A DNA stretch of 64,000 nt. Source: Bacillota bacterium (GTDB taxonomy: Bacteria > Bacillota > Clostridia > Peptostreptococcales > Anaerovoracaceae). Every line of letters begins with the position of its first letter. Position 1 is the first letter of the stretch. The stretch covers positions 41,357-105,356 of the forward strand of contig JAHZHL010000010.1 in assembly GCA_019420305.1 (NCBI GenBank), in the 5' to 3' direction. The position numbers and the translations under genes are program-made. Below, in pieces: positions 1 to 9,092 of this stretch. The notes under the pieces were generated by a model that was given only the letters and a program-made list of their open reading frames with translations, made no database searches and was not told the origin of the DNA.

Positions 1-405
1 ACTCCAGTCACCAATAAAAGCACTTTGCTCTTTTATATGAAGCATGGAATTAATGCATTTGAATGTAAAAATGCTGAACAAGCAGAATATGCAAGTCAAA
101 TAGGTGCTATTCCCTATCTCGTGTATGGATATCCTAAATACCTGACAATTAATAGAGAATGCTATTATCGTTTTGAGCATAATCAGTTTGAAGACGATTG
201 TGCGGAGGGATGCTTAAAACACGAAAAAATGCTAATCCCTACAAATAATGGGATTGAGACAACAATAGATGGATATGTCCTAGGGTGGCAATACGTCTAT
301 GATGAATGTGCGAAGAACGCCACGGTCTTCAATCATTGTAACATCTATGCCGACTCGTTTAGTGTTGCGGACATGAAACTAAATGAGTTGAGAGAAAATC
401 AATAA
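1..405 (+). CDS. 3' end of an unrecognised gene (partial)
   Basis: The reading frame is open to the left edge of the window, so this is the C-terminal part of a longer protein; the first in-frame start-like codon inside the window (TTG at 25) has no convincing ribosome binding site. About 134 codons are visible. The peptide carries several cysteines spaced as C-x12-C-x3-C in its middle, followed by more cysteines, which would suit metal binding, but I do not recognise the family. It ends 17 bases before the first radical SAM gene and lies in the same direction, so it is probably the upstream member of that operon. Function not assigned. Confidence 0.6.
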   Translation, partial: TPVTNKSTLLFYMKHGINAFECKNAEQAEYASQIGAIPYLVYGYPKYLTINRECYYRFEHNQFEDDCAEGCLKHEKMLIPTNNGIETTIDGYVLGWQYVYDECAKNATVFNHCNIYADSFSVADMKLNELRENQ

Positions 406-422
406 CGCAGAGGAGGCTTTGA

Positions 423-1958
423 ATGTTGACGAAGATATATGCGGTTTGCGCTTCTGAAGAAATAAAGTGTTTGGAGGCTATTAGAAATTACTTTGAATCC
501 CCAGATACAGAACTCGTGTCCAATGTTGACCGCATAAGCCAAAACGAACATATTGTTATAAACCATTCGGATGTTCCCAGGTTAAAGGACTTCGATTTAA
601 GCAATTATACGAATCTGTATCTGTATCACTCTGGAAATATCGTACGCACTAATGACGAAAAAGGCCTTTTGGATCTGCTTGAAGAAGCAATTCGACAGGG
701 AAACTGGAAAAGAGCCAAAGGAATAAATGATCTGTTGATAGATATAAACTTTATCTACAGGAAAGCGGTTTTAAGTTCAATGCCGGATTATCTTCAGATC
801 GAGACCACGAGCTTCTGTAATGCAAAATGTATTATGTGTTCCCATTATTTCAGCGGTAACAAGGGCGCGGCTCATCTGGGTGATTCAACCATAGAGCATA
901 TGGAAGATGCGTTACAGCTCAGCCGTACTATTTCTCTTAACGGTATGGGGGAACCATTTATCAGTGACAGACTTCTGGATCAGATCGATCATTATGCATC
1001 AATGGGAAATAAGATCGTAACCAACACCAATTTATCCGTTCTGGATGAGGGACTGATTGACAGGATTAACAAACATTTTGAATGGATAGAAGTGTCCTGT
1101 GACGGTGCGACAAAGGAAACATATGAATCCATAAGGAAAAATTTGAGTTTTAATACATTCCTAAAAAATCTGTTCGTTCTTAAGGAAAGATGTCCGCATG
1201 TCAGAAAACACATTGCTACGGTAGTAATGAGACAGAATGTTCATGAGATGCCGGAGCTGGTTAAACTTGCTTGCGATGCCGGAGCAAGCATTATCACTTT
1301 CATGATGCTGAACAGTAATATTGTTATTCAGAACCAAAAGGATGAAATGCGCTTTTTTCCGAAGGTTCTGGAGTATTACTCCGTAAAGGCTGTTGAAATG
1401 GGTGAAAAATGCGGTATTCCCGTAATTGTTCCCAACATGGGAATGCTGGACAGAAGTATATCCTATGAGGAGATCGAAGATGAACTGAATTTAATGAAGC
1501 AGACGCCGTTCTTTAAGGATGACAGTGAATTGAAAAAGATGAAAAGAAGAGCATCGGCTGTTTCAATATATCTGGAATCTCACGATGAGATTCAAAGAGA
1601 TACAAAGGCTTCGGATGTGAGATGCTGTGGCGTTTGTGACTGGCTTCTGAAAAACAGTTATATCGATCTGAACGGAAATGTTGCAATGTGTTGCAGAAAC
1701 CAGTCTTTTCATACCGGTAATGTTAATGAGACTGGCAGCTTTTCGGCTGTATGGAACAGTTCTTTTTATCAGAAACTGCGGGAAATCTTTTACAGCGGAT
1801 TCGTACCTGAGGCCTGTCTCAAATGTGGTTTGTTCGAAAGCGGAAATCTTAAATTCCTTAATGTCAATATTGACCGGTCGTTTTACCGGGATCCGGAATA
1901 CAAGACGAGGCAGAAAAACACTTTAAAAGTATTGCTTGAGGAGAGTGATAATCAATGA
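423..1958 (+). CDS. Radical SAM/SPASM protein 1
   Basis: A 511-residue radical SAM enzyme. The cluster-binding motif CxxxCxxC is at C132, C136 and C139 (context FCNAKCIMCSH). A C-terminal SPASM-type cysteine set is present: C401, C402, C405, C423, C424, C465 and C468, expected to bind auxiliary [4Fe-4S] clusters. Radical SAM enzymes cleave S-adenosylmethionine to start radical chemistry; SPASM members act on peptides or on sugars and other small molecules. About 130 residues precede the core, and a GNW..KGIN segment in them recurs in the next gene. An AGGAGG lies 7 bases before the ATG. It overlaps the next gene by 4 bases (ATGA), so the two are translationally coupled. Substrate unknown. Confidence 0.9.
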   Translation: MLTKIYAVCASEEIKCLEAIRNYFESPDTELVSNVDRISQNEHIVINHSDVPRLKDFDLSNYTNLYLYHSGNIVRTNDEKGLLDLLEEAIRQGNWKRAKGINDLLIDINFIYRKAVLSSMPDYLQIETTSFCNAKCIMCSHYFSGNKGAAHLGDSTIEHMEDALQLSRTISLNGMGEPFISDRLLDQIDHYASMGNKIVTNTNLSVLDEGLIDRINKHFEWIEVSCDGATKETYESIRKNLSFNTFLKNLFVLKERCPHVRKHIATVVMRQNVHEMPELVKLACDAGASIITFMMLNSNIVIQNQKDEMRFFPKVLEYYSVKAVEMGEKCGIPVIVPNMGMLDRSISYEEIEDELNLMKQTPFFKDDSELKKMKRRASAVSIYLESHDEIQRDTKASDVRCCGVCDWLLKNSYIDLNGNVAMCCRNQSFHTGNVNETGSFSAVWNSSFYQKLREIFYSGFVPEACLKCGLFESGNLKFLNVNIDRSFYRDPEYKTRQKNTLKVLLEESDNQ

Positions 1959-3331
1959 AAGGGCTTGTTATATACTCTGAGGGTTACGATAAAGCTTCAG
2001 AGATAAAAGATCGCCTTGAAAAACAAAAGGGATACGGATTTGATTTAATTAGTATAGAAACCCTTATCGGCATCCCTGAGAACATATCATTCATAGTCTC
2101 CGATTGGAACGTCAGTACAGAGTTGTATAAGCTTATCTGTAACCGGAGCGGAGAATACGGTATAGCGTTTTATAATCGTGATTTTTTTTCGGATATAGAT
2201 GATACTGCAGAGATTGACGATGCGCTTAATGAGGCCCTCAGCAATAAAAACTGGGATATTTGCAAAGGAATAAACCGGTTTTACTTAATGGGAGATATCA
2301 TCCGCAAAAGAGATGTTCTGAAGAGCAGGCCGACCAGACTTCAGATAGAAGCAACTGATCTGTGCAACGCAAAATGTATTATGTGTTCACACGCATATAG
2401 TAACGGCACAGATATAGACATAATGGAATCAGGGATATTGGACAGAGTGAAAGACTTATTGCCTTATCTCAGAGTAGTTGTATTGCATGGTAACGGTGAA
2501 CCGTTCCTCAAAAACAACATAACGGATTATTTTGAATTACTGTCCGGGTATGGAATAAAATTTATCGCAAATACAAATCTGTCGGTAGTGACAGATGAAC
2601 TGTTGGCATACTTCGCCAGTGATTTTGTTGAATTAAATATTTCCTGTGACGGGCATGTGCCGGAATTATATGAATCCATACGGAAAGGACTGTCATTTGA
2701 TATCTTTTCCCGGAATGTCAGGCTCGTAAGAGAAAAATGCCCTGATCTGTTAATGAAGATGCATGTGGTTCTTATGAGACAGAACCTGGCATATATGTCT
2801 GAAATAGTAAGATTTGCTGGAGAATGCGGCTTCAATGAGGTTGTGTTTAATCAGCTGTGCCCAGATGAAAAGAATAATAATCTGGAGGATTCACCGGGAC
2901 TGTACATGGATGAATTCCGCAAGAATGCGATGCAGGCACTTGAGAAAGGCTTAAGTACCGGTATAAAAGTAATTGTTCCGGATGTTTTTAGCCTGACGGA
3001 TGATAATGATCCGGAAGGTGAATCACAGGAAGAAGCAGACGTATACTGTGACGGAATCTGTGACTGGATGGTTGAAGGACCATATATCAATCTGCGCGGA
3101 AATGTAGCTGTTTGCTGTATGAATCAGAAGGTGATATTGGGAAATCTTTTCCGTGATGATTTTGATTTGATATGGAACGGCGAGGGGTATAGGAAGCTTC
3201 GCAATATGTTCCGGGGCGGGGTATTACCTTCTTTCTGTAGCGGCTGCGATTTTGTGACTCAGAGCAGACTTCAATATCTCTCGAACAGAAAAGCAGGATA
3301 CAGCGTCCTGGAAAAGAAACCAAGGGATTGA
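1955..3331 (+). CDS. Radical SAM/SPASM protein 2 (paralogue of the previous gene)
   Basis: A 458-residue radical SAM/SPASM protein. CxxxCxxC is at C137, C141 and C144 (LCNAKCIMCSH). The C-terminal SPASM region has paired cysteines in CDGICDW and AVCCMN and ends with a CSGCDF motif, the same layout as the gene at 423. The two proteins also share the N-terminal extension with the NWD.CKGIN segment, so they arose by duplication. The ATG overlaps the previous stop codon by 4 bases. The pair may act in sequence or as a heteromer on one substrate; this is inference from coupling and similarity. Confidence 0.9.
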   Translation: MKGLVIYSEGYDKASEIKDRLEKQKGYGFDLISIETLIGIPENISFIVSDWNVSTELYKLICNRSGEYGIAFYNRDFFSDIDDTAEIDDALNEALSNKNWDICKGINRFYLMGDIIRKRDVLKSRPTRLQIEATDLCNAKCIMCSHAYSNGTDIDIMESGILDRVKDLLPYLRVVVLHGNGEPFLKNNITDYFELLSGYGIKFIANTNLSVVTDELLAYFASDFVELNISCDGHVPELYESIRKGLSFDIFSRNVRLVREKCPDLLMKMHVVLMRQNLAYMSEIVRFAGECGFNEVVFNQLCPDEKNNNLEDSPGLYMDEFRKNAMQALEKGLSTGIKVIVPDVFSLTDDNDPEGESQEEADVYCDGICDWMVEGPYINLRGNVAVCCMNQKVILGNLFRDDFDLIWNGEGYRKLRNMFRGGVLPSFCSGCDFVTQSRLQYLSNRKAGYSVLEKKPRD

Positions 3332-3360
3332 AATTATATCTATGATAAAGGGAGTCTCAT

Positions 3361-4254
3361 ATGGATATAAATGAACTGCTTAAAATGGCCGAAGACGAAA
3401 CCGGACAGCAGGTCAGCGATGCGGTTTTTGTACAAGGCGGCAACAGCATCAAAAAGGAACATCTGAGAGTTTCTCTGTCGGACGGAAAAAAAATATTGCT
3501 CAAAAAGTATCATATGAGCCTGTTTCGTTTGAAAGAACTGATAGAGATAAGCAGTTTGAACATTGACTGTTTTCAGAAACTGTTATCGGTTCATTCAACC
3601 GGCGAAGACGAAGGTTATCTTCTGATGGAATGGAATGAGGGCATTCCACTGAATGATGACAGCTATGAATCCGATAGTTACCGTATGCGTGAGGATGTGC
3701 ACAAAGCGGCAAAAGCATTGCGTCACCTCCATGAGACCACGAAAACACAAAAGATAATAACTGTAACAACCGACGATGTTAATACAATAAATGAAAAACT
3801 ATATCTTACATCGGAGCAGAAAAGAATATTGATCGACTATATCACATCGAATATTCACCTGATCAATGGCAGATGCCGGTCAGTAACGCACGGAGACCTT
3901 CATCTGGCGAATATACTGATTCAGGATAGCCGGGTAGTATTTCTGGATATTGATGACGTTGGATACGGTGATCCGTACATGGATCTGGTGTATGCGGCAA
4001 ACCTTCAGTACACCAGAAGGGAACAACTTAGATATTATTTGTTTTTACAGTATTATTTTGACCATGAAATACCTGGTGAATTCTGGCGGATAGTCAACTG
4101 TTATTCACTTATAAAAGGAATGGGTATTATTGAATCCGAAATCCGAAAAAGTCAGGATCAAAATGCTGTTTTATCAATAGATTCCCTGTTTAAAGAACAT
4201 GAAAACATGACTCGGCAAGAACCCAACTGGTTTTTAAGAATTCAGCAACGATAG
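3361..4254 (+). CDS. Aminoglycoside-phosphotransferase/choline-kinase-like protein
   Basis: A 297-residue small-molecule kinase of the APH/choline kinase fold. The catalytic-loop motif HGDLHLAN starts at H177, with the catalytic Asp at 179, and a downstream LDIDDVGYGDP segment supplies the metal-binding acidic residues. This family phosphorylates hydroxyl groups of aminoglycosides, choline, homoserine, fructosamines and other sugars. A GGGAG lies before the ATG, and the gene sits in the radical SAM operon with short spacing on both sides. It is more likely to phosphorylate a pathway intermediate, or to give self-protection, than to be a general resistance gene. Substrate unknown. Confidence 0.8.
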   Translation: MDINELLKMAEDETGQQVSDAVFVQGGNSIKKEHLRVSLSDGKKILLKKYHMSLFRLKELIEISSLNIDCFQKLLSVHSTGEDEGYLLMEWNEGIPLNDDSYESDSYRMREDVHKAAKALRHLHETTKTQKIITVTTDDVNTINEKLYLTSEQKRILIDYITSNIHLINGRCRSVTHGDLHLANILIQDSRVVFLDIDDVGYGDPYMDLVYAANLQYTRREQLRYYLFLQYYFDHEIPGEFWRIVNCYSLIKGMGIIESEIRKSQDQNAVLSIDSLFKEHENMTRQEPNWFLRIQQR

Positions 4255-4268
4255 GAGGCGAATGAATA

Positions 4269-5288
4269 ATGGGTAAGATTCAGAGATATATTAACGGATT
4301 GGTAGCTACAAATGAATGCAATCTTGATTGTAATTACTGTTATTTGAAACTGCAGAATTACGGACTGGAACAAAGAACCTGTGAACATAAATATGATATA
4401 GCTTACATAAAGAGGGCAATGTCGGTTGAACGATGGGGTATCTGTTATATTTCCTTGTGCGGAAAAGGTGAAACACTCATCGATAAATGGGTAGTTGATC
4501 TGGCATGCGCTTTGCTTGAAGCGGGGCATTACATTAATATTATCAATAACGGTACGATGACACAGAATCTTAAATACATGAGAGAATCTTTCTCACATGA
4601 ACAGGCGGAAAGAACGATGCTTACCTTTTCTCTCCATTATACGGAAATGAAAAGGAAGAATATTTTGGCTGAATATCTGAATAATGTGAAAACGATGAAG
4701 GGGAACGGTTTTACCGTTTATATCCATCTTACCTTGGCTGATGAGTACATACCATATTTAAATGAGATCAAGGAACTGTGCATTGAAAAAGCGGGTATTG
4801 TGCCGCAATTGGGAATTGTCAGGGATGAATCTGACAGGACCAAAGAGGAAGTGTTAACAAAGGAATCCATGGAAAGGTATTTTCAACTGGCCGAACCTTT
4901 TCATTCACCGTATTTTGAACTTTCCAGACGGTTATATGAAGAGCAGTGCGTGACTAAATACTGTTATGCGGGAGACCTTGGGGTTCTGCTTGACTTTTCT
5001 ACTGGCTATATGAAACAGTGTCTATGCAATAACGTGGGCTGCAATGTATTTGAGCACATAGATAGACCTGTATCGTTTTCAAGAGTTGGATTGGGGTGTG
5101 AAGCCCCCTGGTGTTATAATCCGGCATTGCAGATCTTCGGATTGATCCCCGGTCAGGATTATCCGTATTTCTCTGATATTTTTGCGGGAGAAAGAAAGGA
5201 TTGCACATCTGAAATTATGATTGATGCACTTGATACAAAATTGGCGGATGATTATGTTAAAGCTCACCCGGAGAAGCAGGAGGTATAA
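4269..5288 (+). CDS. Radical SAM protein 3
   Basis: A 339-residue radical SAM protein with CxxxCxxC near its N-terminus (C17, C21, C24; context NECNLDCNYCY). A GKGE segment follows the usual second strand and matches the GGE SAM-binding motif position. Further cysteines late in the protein (CLCNNVGC and CEAPWCYNP) may bind a second cluster, but they do not form the clear SPASM pattern of the neighbouring enzymes. Start chosen at the ATG preceded by GATAGGAGG 11-14 bases upstream. It lies in the same operon. Reaction unknown. Confidence 0.85.
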   Translation: MGKIQRYINGLVATNECNLDCNYCYLKLQNYGLEQRTCEHKYDIAYIKRAMSVERWGICYISLCGKGETLIDKWVVDLACALLEAGHYINIINNGTMTQNLKYMRESFSHEQAERTMLTFSLHYTEMKRKNILAEYLNNVKTMKGNGFTVYIHLTLADEYIPYLNEIKELCIEKAGIVPQLGIVRDESDRTKEEVLTKESMERYFQLAEPFHSPYFELSRRLYEEQCVTKYCYAGDLGVLLDFSTGYMKQCLCNNVGCNVFEHIDRPVSFSRVGLGCEAPWCYNPALQIFGLIPGQDYPYFSDIFAGERKDCTSEIMIDALDTKLADDYVKAHPEKQEV

Positions 5289-5333
5289 TCAAATCCGTTT
5301 TTCGATAAAAAGTCAAAGAGAGAAGGAATTGGT

Positions 5334-6143
5334 ATGTCAGAACGAAAATATGTAGATGCGGAGCATTTGGATTACGTCGAGTTACACGTGGTAGACAGGT
5401 GCAATCTTAATTGTAATGCATGCTCTCATTTTTCCCCGATGGTACGGGAGGATTTTGATCATTTAGAGTCTTTTAAAAGTGATATTAACCAGATGAGGCT
5501 ATATTTTGAACGAATAAATAAGATAAGGCTTCTGGGTGGAGAGCCTTTTCTGGATGATAAACTCGATGAGTATGTTGTATTGGTTCGACAACTTTATCCC
5601 GACAGTATAATCGAAGTGGTAACAAACGGATTACTGATTCCGAGAGTCCCGGATAGAATACTTAGAACTATTTCAGATAGCGGCATAGTTGTAACCATTA
5701 CTCTTTATCCCCCGACAGCTAAAATACTTGATGAAATAATCACAACCTTGAATAAATACGATCTGGAATATCAGGTTTCGGAAATGGTCATAAATTTCCA
5801 CAGAAAATTTCTGCCCGACGGAAGTAGCGATCCCGAAAAGGCGTTCAGTGAATGTACTTTAGGCAGATACTGTACATTTGTTTATTCGGGTAGATTATAT
5901 CTGTGCAGTGGGGCAGCTCTGGTTAAATACTATAATGACGTCAGCGGAACAGATATAGTCTGCAAAGAAAGTTCGATTGACTTATATAATACAAGTACGG
6001 AAGAAATAGTCCGTTTTTTGAATCAGTATAATGATAGCTGCAGATATTGCGGACGAGGAAGTGAAGAGACTTGGAGTGTGTGTGAAAACCTGAGAAAGAT
6101 TGAGGTTTCTCATTGGGTTACTGATGGGGGTCGCATAAGATGA
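5334..6143 (+). CDS. Radical SAM protein 4
   Basis: A 269-residue radical SAM protein with CxxxCxxC at C23, C27 and C30 (RCNLNCNACSHF), followed by LLGGEPF, the SAM-contacting GGE motif. C-terminal cysteines in ECTLGRYC, YLCSG and CRYCGRG could ligate an auxiliary cluster. It is shorter than the SPASM members and belongs to a different radical SAM subgroup. The stop overlaps the ATG of the FAD oxidoreductase by 4 bases, so the two are probably made together and may act on the same intermediate. Substrate unknown. Confidence 0.87.
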   Translation: MSERKYVDAEHLDYVELHVVDRCNLNCNACSHFSPMVREDFDHLESFKSDINQMRLYFERINKIRLLGGEPFLDDKLDEYVVLVRQLYPDSIIEVVTNGLLIPRVPDRILRTISDSGIVVTITLYPPTAKILDEIITTLNKYDLEYQVSEMVINFHRKFLPDGSSDPEKAFSECTLGRYCTFVYSGRLYLCSGAALVKYYNDVSGTDIVCKESSIDLYNTSTEEIVRFLNQYNDSCRYCGRGSEETWSVCENLRKIEVSHWVTDGGRIR

Positions 6144-7075
6144 GCAAAAATTATTACGATGTTGTGATCGTCGGCTGTGGGATTGCCGGATGCTCCTGCG
6201 CTTATACATTAGCTGCAGCGGGATTAAAATGCCTGGTTTTGGAAAAAGAAAAAACTGTGGGTGACAAAGTGTGCGGAGATGGGCTGTCCATTCGGGGAGT
6301 AAAAGATCTGTCTCTGATCTCCATGGAACCGGATATTCTGTTAAACAATGGGGGAAAGATCATCCACACACATTTTATGACCAGAGATGATGAAATAGCA
6401 GATAACTATGATTATGAAGATTGTTTTGCCATAGGAATATCACGCAGGGTATTGAATAGGCTGGTATTTGAAAATATGCTGGCAAAAGGGCTGGAGATCA
6501 TATTTGATTGCCGGGTGACCGAAATAGATAAGGCCTATCCCGGCTACTGTATTAATGGCATATATTACGCAAAAGTTGTTGTGAACGCTGCAGGAGCTGT
6601 ATCCGGATTATCCCGCCGATACGGGAAATACATGCCGATCGGAATGTCCTCGAGGATCAGGTGTGATCTACCATATGAGGATGACTGTTTTTACATAAAC
6701 AGGGATTCTGTTTATTGCAAAGGATACTCCTGGTTGTTTCCGGTTGGAGACAATCTCTGGAATATAGGTGTATGGTCGCCCGATTCCGAAGTGAAAAAGA
6801 GAATCATAGAACTGTATTTTGATTTTGAAAAGAGAGTACTCTCCGGTGCGGAATATGAATATGACAGAAACCCAGGCGCTTTTCCGATAGGAACGATCTG
6901 CACCGATGAAGCTGATGCGGATTTGACCGATCACAAACAGGATCCGAGTGAGCAGTTTTATTATGTGGGCGACAGTGCTCTGCTTGCTAGCAGTTATTCC
7001 GGAGAAGGGATAAGTTTTGCAATAGAATCTGGCGTTGAAGCAGCGAAAAGCATTGTCGCAAATATCGGAGATTAG
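6140..7075 (+). CDS. FAD-dependent oxidoreductase (geranylgeranyl-reductase-like)
   Basis: A 311-residue flavoprotein. The N-terminal Rossmann motif GxGxxG is at residues 12-17 (VGCGIAGC), followed by a strand ending in LVLEKE for the ribose contact. Near residue 278 the second FAD motif (YYVGDSA) is followed by SGEGISFAIESG. This layout is typical of the geranylgeranyl reductase/tryptophan halogenase-like flavoprotein superfamily, which reduces double bonds or hydroxylates small molecules. It overlaps the upstream radical SAM gene by 4 bases and precedes the next by 3. At about 310 residues it is shorter than many relatives. A redox step in the same pathway is inferred. Confidence 0.82.
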   Translation: MSKNYYDVVIVGCGIAGCSCAYTLAAAGLKCLVLEKEKTVGDKVCGDGLSIRGVKDLSLISMEPDILLNNGGKIIHTHFMTRDDEIADNYDYEDCFAIGISRRVLNRLVFENMLAKGLEIIFDCRVTEIDKAYPGYCINGIYYAKVVVNAAGAVSGLSRRYGKYMPIGMSSRIRCDLPYEDDCFYINRDSVYCKGYSWLFPVGDNLWNIGVWSPDSEVKKRIIELYFDFEKRVLSGAEYEYDRNPGAFPIGTICTDEADADLTDHKQDPSEQFYYVGDSALLASSYSGEGISFAIESGVEAAKSIVANIGD

Positions 7076-7078
7076 AAA

Positions 7079-8212
7079 ATGGATTATGCTTCTTTAAAAA
7101 ATGAAAACAGACGTAGGATCGAATCATATCCGGACAAACATACCGGTCATGTCGATTTTTATCCTGCCTATATCCAGATAGAACAGACAAGCCGGTGCAA
7201 CGCGGAATGCATCATGTGCAATCATTTTTATCTGGGTAACCGGGGCAGTGCTGACCTTTTTCCGACTGTTATTGAGAAGATTGAGCCGGTTTTGCCTTTC
7301 TGCGAGACGATAATGTTAAATGGTGATGGTGAACCTTTTCTCTGCAAATCAATTGAAGATAATATCAGGCTCTTCAACAAATATGGAATAAAGATTGGAA
7401 CAAATACTAATTTGTGTTTTGTCCCAGAGGGGCTCTGGCAGTTTTTTGCTGACACTTTCGGGTTTTTAAATATCTCTTGTGATGGAGCTACGGCAGAAAC
7501 CTTTGAAATGATCAGACGTGGATTAAAATGGGATACTTTTTTGAGTAACTTGGATCGTTTAAGGGATTCGGCTCCGCTGTTGAAAAAGAATTTTGACTGC
7601 GTTGTTTCAAAGCAGAATGTTAAAGAGTTGCCGGACATCGTAAATCTGGCTGCTACTTATGGAATTCATGCAGTTAGATTTCGCAGACTTGGCGTAAATC
7701 CTTGTATAGGGAATGAAACCGATCAAGCTGAATATTACTATGAAATATTAAGAGAACGTTTAGGCCTAGCCCAAAGTATTGGCAGGGAATTGGGTGTTGT
7801 GGTTGAATGTCCATCATATCAAGCCGCCTTACAGCAGATGACATTGCCTCCCAGAGAAGAAATGCTCAATGAGATAAATGAGAGAAAAATAAGGTCATTC
7901 AAAAAGATGAAGTATGCATCTTTGGCGAATGATTACTATTCTCAGGCAGTATCAGCTGATTATTGGAATAATGACACATGGTTTTCAAATAAAGCATGTC
8001 AGTGGGGGATTGAAAGATGTTACATAGACATCCAAGGAAATGTTACAACTTGTTGTTTTAATATGAAAAAAAATATGGGATCGCTTAAGAATATGTCATT
8101 TGATGAAATATGGAATGGTTGGTCATATATTGAATTCAGAAAGCTAATGTCAAAAAAGAAGCTTCCTGGATTTTGTAAAACTTGTAATTGGATCAAAGAT
8201 GCAAAATTTTAA
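7079..8212 (+). CDS. Radical SAM/SPASM protein 5 (third paralogue)
   Basis: A 377-residue radical SAM/SPASM enzyme. CxxxCxxC is at C40, C44 and C47 (RCNAECIMCNHF). The SPASM region carries CQWGIERC, TTCCFN and CKTCNW, closely matching the genes at 423 and 1955. The NGDGEPF segment corresponds to their NGMGEPF and GNGEPF. It lacks the roughly 100-residue N-terminal extension of those two, so it may be the catalytic core form. Start ATG lies 3 bases after the previous stop, showing tight coupling. It closes the radical SAM block. Confidence 0.9.
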   Translation: MDYASLKNENRRRIESYPDKHTGHVDFYPAYIQIEQTSRCNAECIMCNHFYLGNRGSADLFPTVIEKIEPVLPFCETIMLNGDGEPFLCKSIEDNIRLFNKYGIKIGTNTNLCFVPEGLWQFFADTFGFLNISCDGATAETFEMIRRGLKWDTFLSNLDRLRDSAPLLKKNFDCVVSKQNVKELPDIVNLAATYGIHAVRFRRLGVNPCIGNETDQAEYYYEILRERLGLAQSIGRELGVVVECPSYQAALQQMTLPPREEMLNEINERKIRSFKKMKYASLANDYYSQAVSADYWNNDTWFSNKACQWGIERCYIDIQGNVTTCCFNMKKNMGSLKNMSFDEIWNGWSYIEFRKLMSKKKLPGFCKTCNWIKDAKF

Positions 8213-8228
8213 TGGGAGGATGAGTCTT

Positions 8229-9092
8229 ATGACGATTTCTGTAGTAATACCTGTATTTAATGAAGAAAAGAGGATATTTAATACACTTAAAGCCATATAT
8301 TCTGGTTCAATTGCACCTTTGGAAGTAATCGTCGTGGATGGAGGGTCCACTGATCGTACCATTAGTATTATCAAGAATGCATATCCGGAAGTAATTATAC
8401 TAAGAAACCCAGATAGAACTGCCGCAATGGGGAGAAATGTAGGAATAAGGAAGGCTCGTGGCGAAATAATTGCATTTACAGATGGTGATTGTTTAGTGGA
8501 CTGTAATTGGTTGGAAAATATAAAAAAACACTTTGAAGAATCAAATATTGATGGATTAGGCGGAAAAGTTTTAAATGCAGAGCCAGAAAATCACTATGAG
8601 GAATATTGGGGGAATTTAGCATGGAATCTTATTATGAGTTTTCCCGATGAAGCCTATGAGGTGAAAGAAAAGAAGTTAAATGACGCTTTTGTTACTGCTA
8701 ATTGTGCTTATAAGAGAAGGTTGCTTTATAGAATAAAAGGTTTTAGTAATTTTTTTGCAAATAATGCAGAAGATGTTGACTTGTGCTGGCGAGCTATCGA
8801 AAGTGGTGCAAAGTTAGTCTATGTACCTGATGTAGTTATATATGCACATAATGTAACAACATTGAAAGGAATTGCAAAAAAAAGTTTTAGAAACGGAGTT
8901 TCAAGCAGTAAGTTACAAAAGAAATATGGGGGTCGGCTTAACTGCGATCCAGGTATTTATAAGATGCTACTTAAAAATATAGTGGGGCTTGTAAAAAAAG
9001 AAACTGACGCAGGGCTAAATTGTGTGGAATTGGTTTGCCACTTATTTGGCAAGTATTATGGTAGCTTAAAAGTAGGAGTTATTAACATATGA
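8229..9092 (+). CDS. Family 2 glycosyltransferase
   Basis: An inverting GT-A fold glycosyltransferase, about 287 residues. The start SVVIPVFNEE, the VVDGGSTD motif near residue 40 and a DGD (FTDGDC) serving as the DxD metal site are all present. An EDVDLCWR segment matches the catalytic ED region of GT2 enzymes. I chose ATG 8229 because GGGAGG (8214-8219) sits 9 bases upstream; the upstream ATGs at 8199 and 8220 overlap the previous gene or the ribosome binding site. No membrane segments, so it probably transfers a sugar at the inner face of the membrane or in the cytosol. Visibly more AT-rich than the radical SAM genes. Confidence 0.88.
   Translation: MTISVVIPVFNEEKRIFNTLKAIYSGSIAPLEVIVVDGGSTDRTISIIKNAYPEVIILRNPDRTAAMGRNVGIRKARGEIIAFTDGDCLVDCNWLENIKKHFEESNIDGLGGKVLNAEPENHYEEYWGNLAWNLIMSFPDEAYEVKEKKLNDAFVTANCAYKRRLLYRIKGFSNFFANNAEDVDLCWRAIESGAKLVYVPDVVIYAHNVTTLKGIAKKSFRNGVSSSKLQKKYGGRLNCDPGIYKMLLKNIVGLVKKETDAGLNCVELVCHLFGKYYGSLKVGVINI

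Noticed and set aside
423..8212. RiPP precursor peptide for the SPASM enzymes
   Set aside because: Gaps between genes are too short (3-45 bases) to hold one and no short frame with a leader-core pattern was seen; one could lie left of the window.
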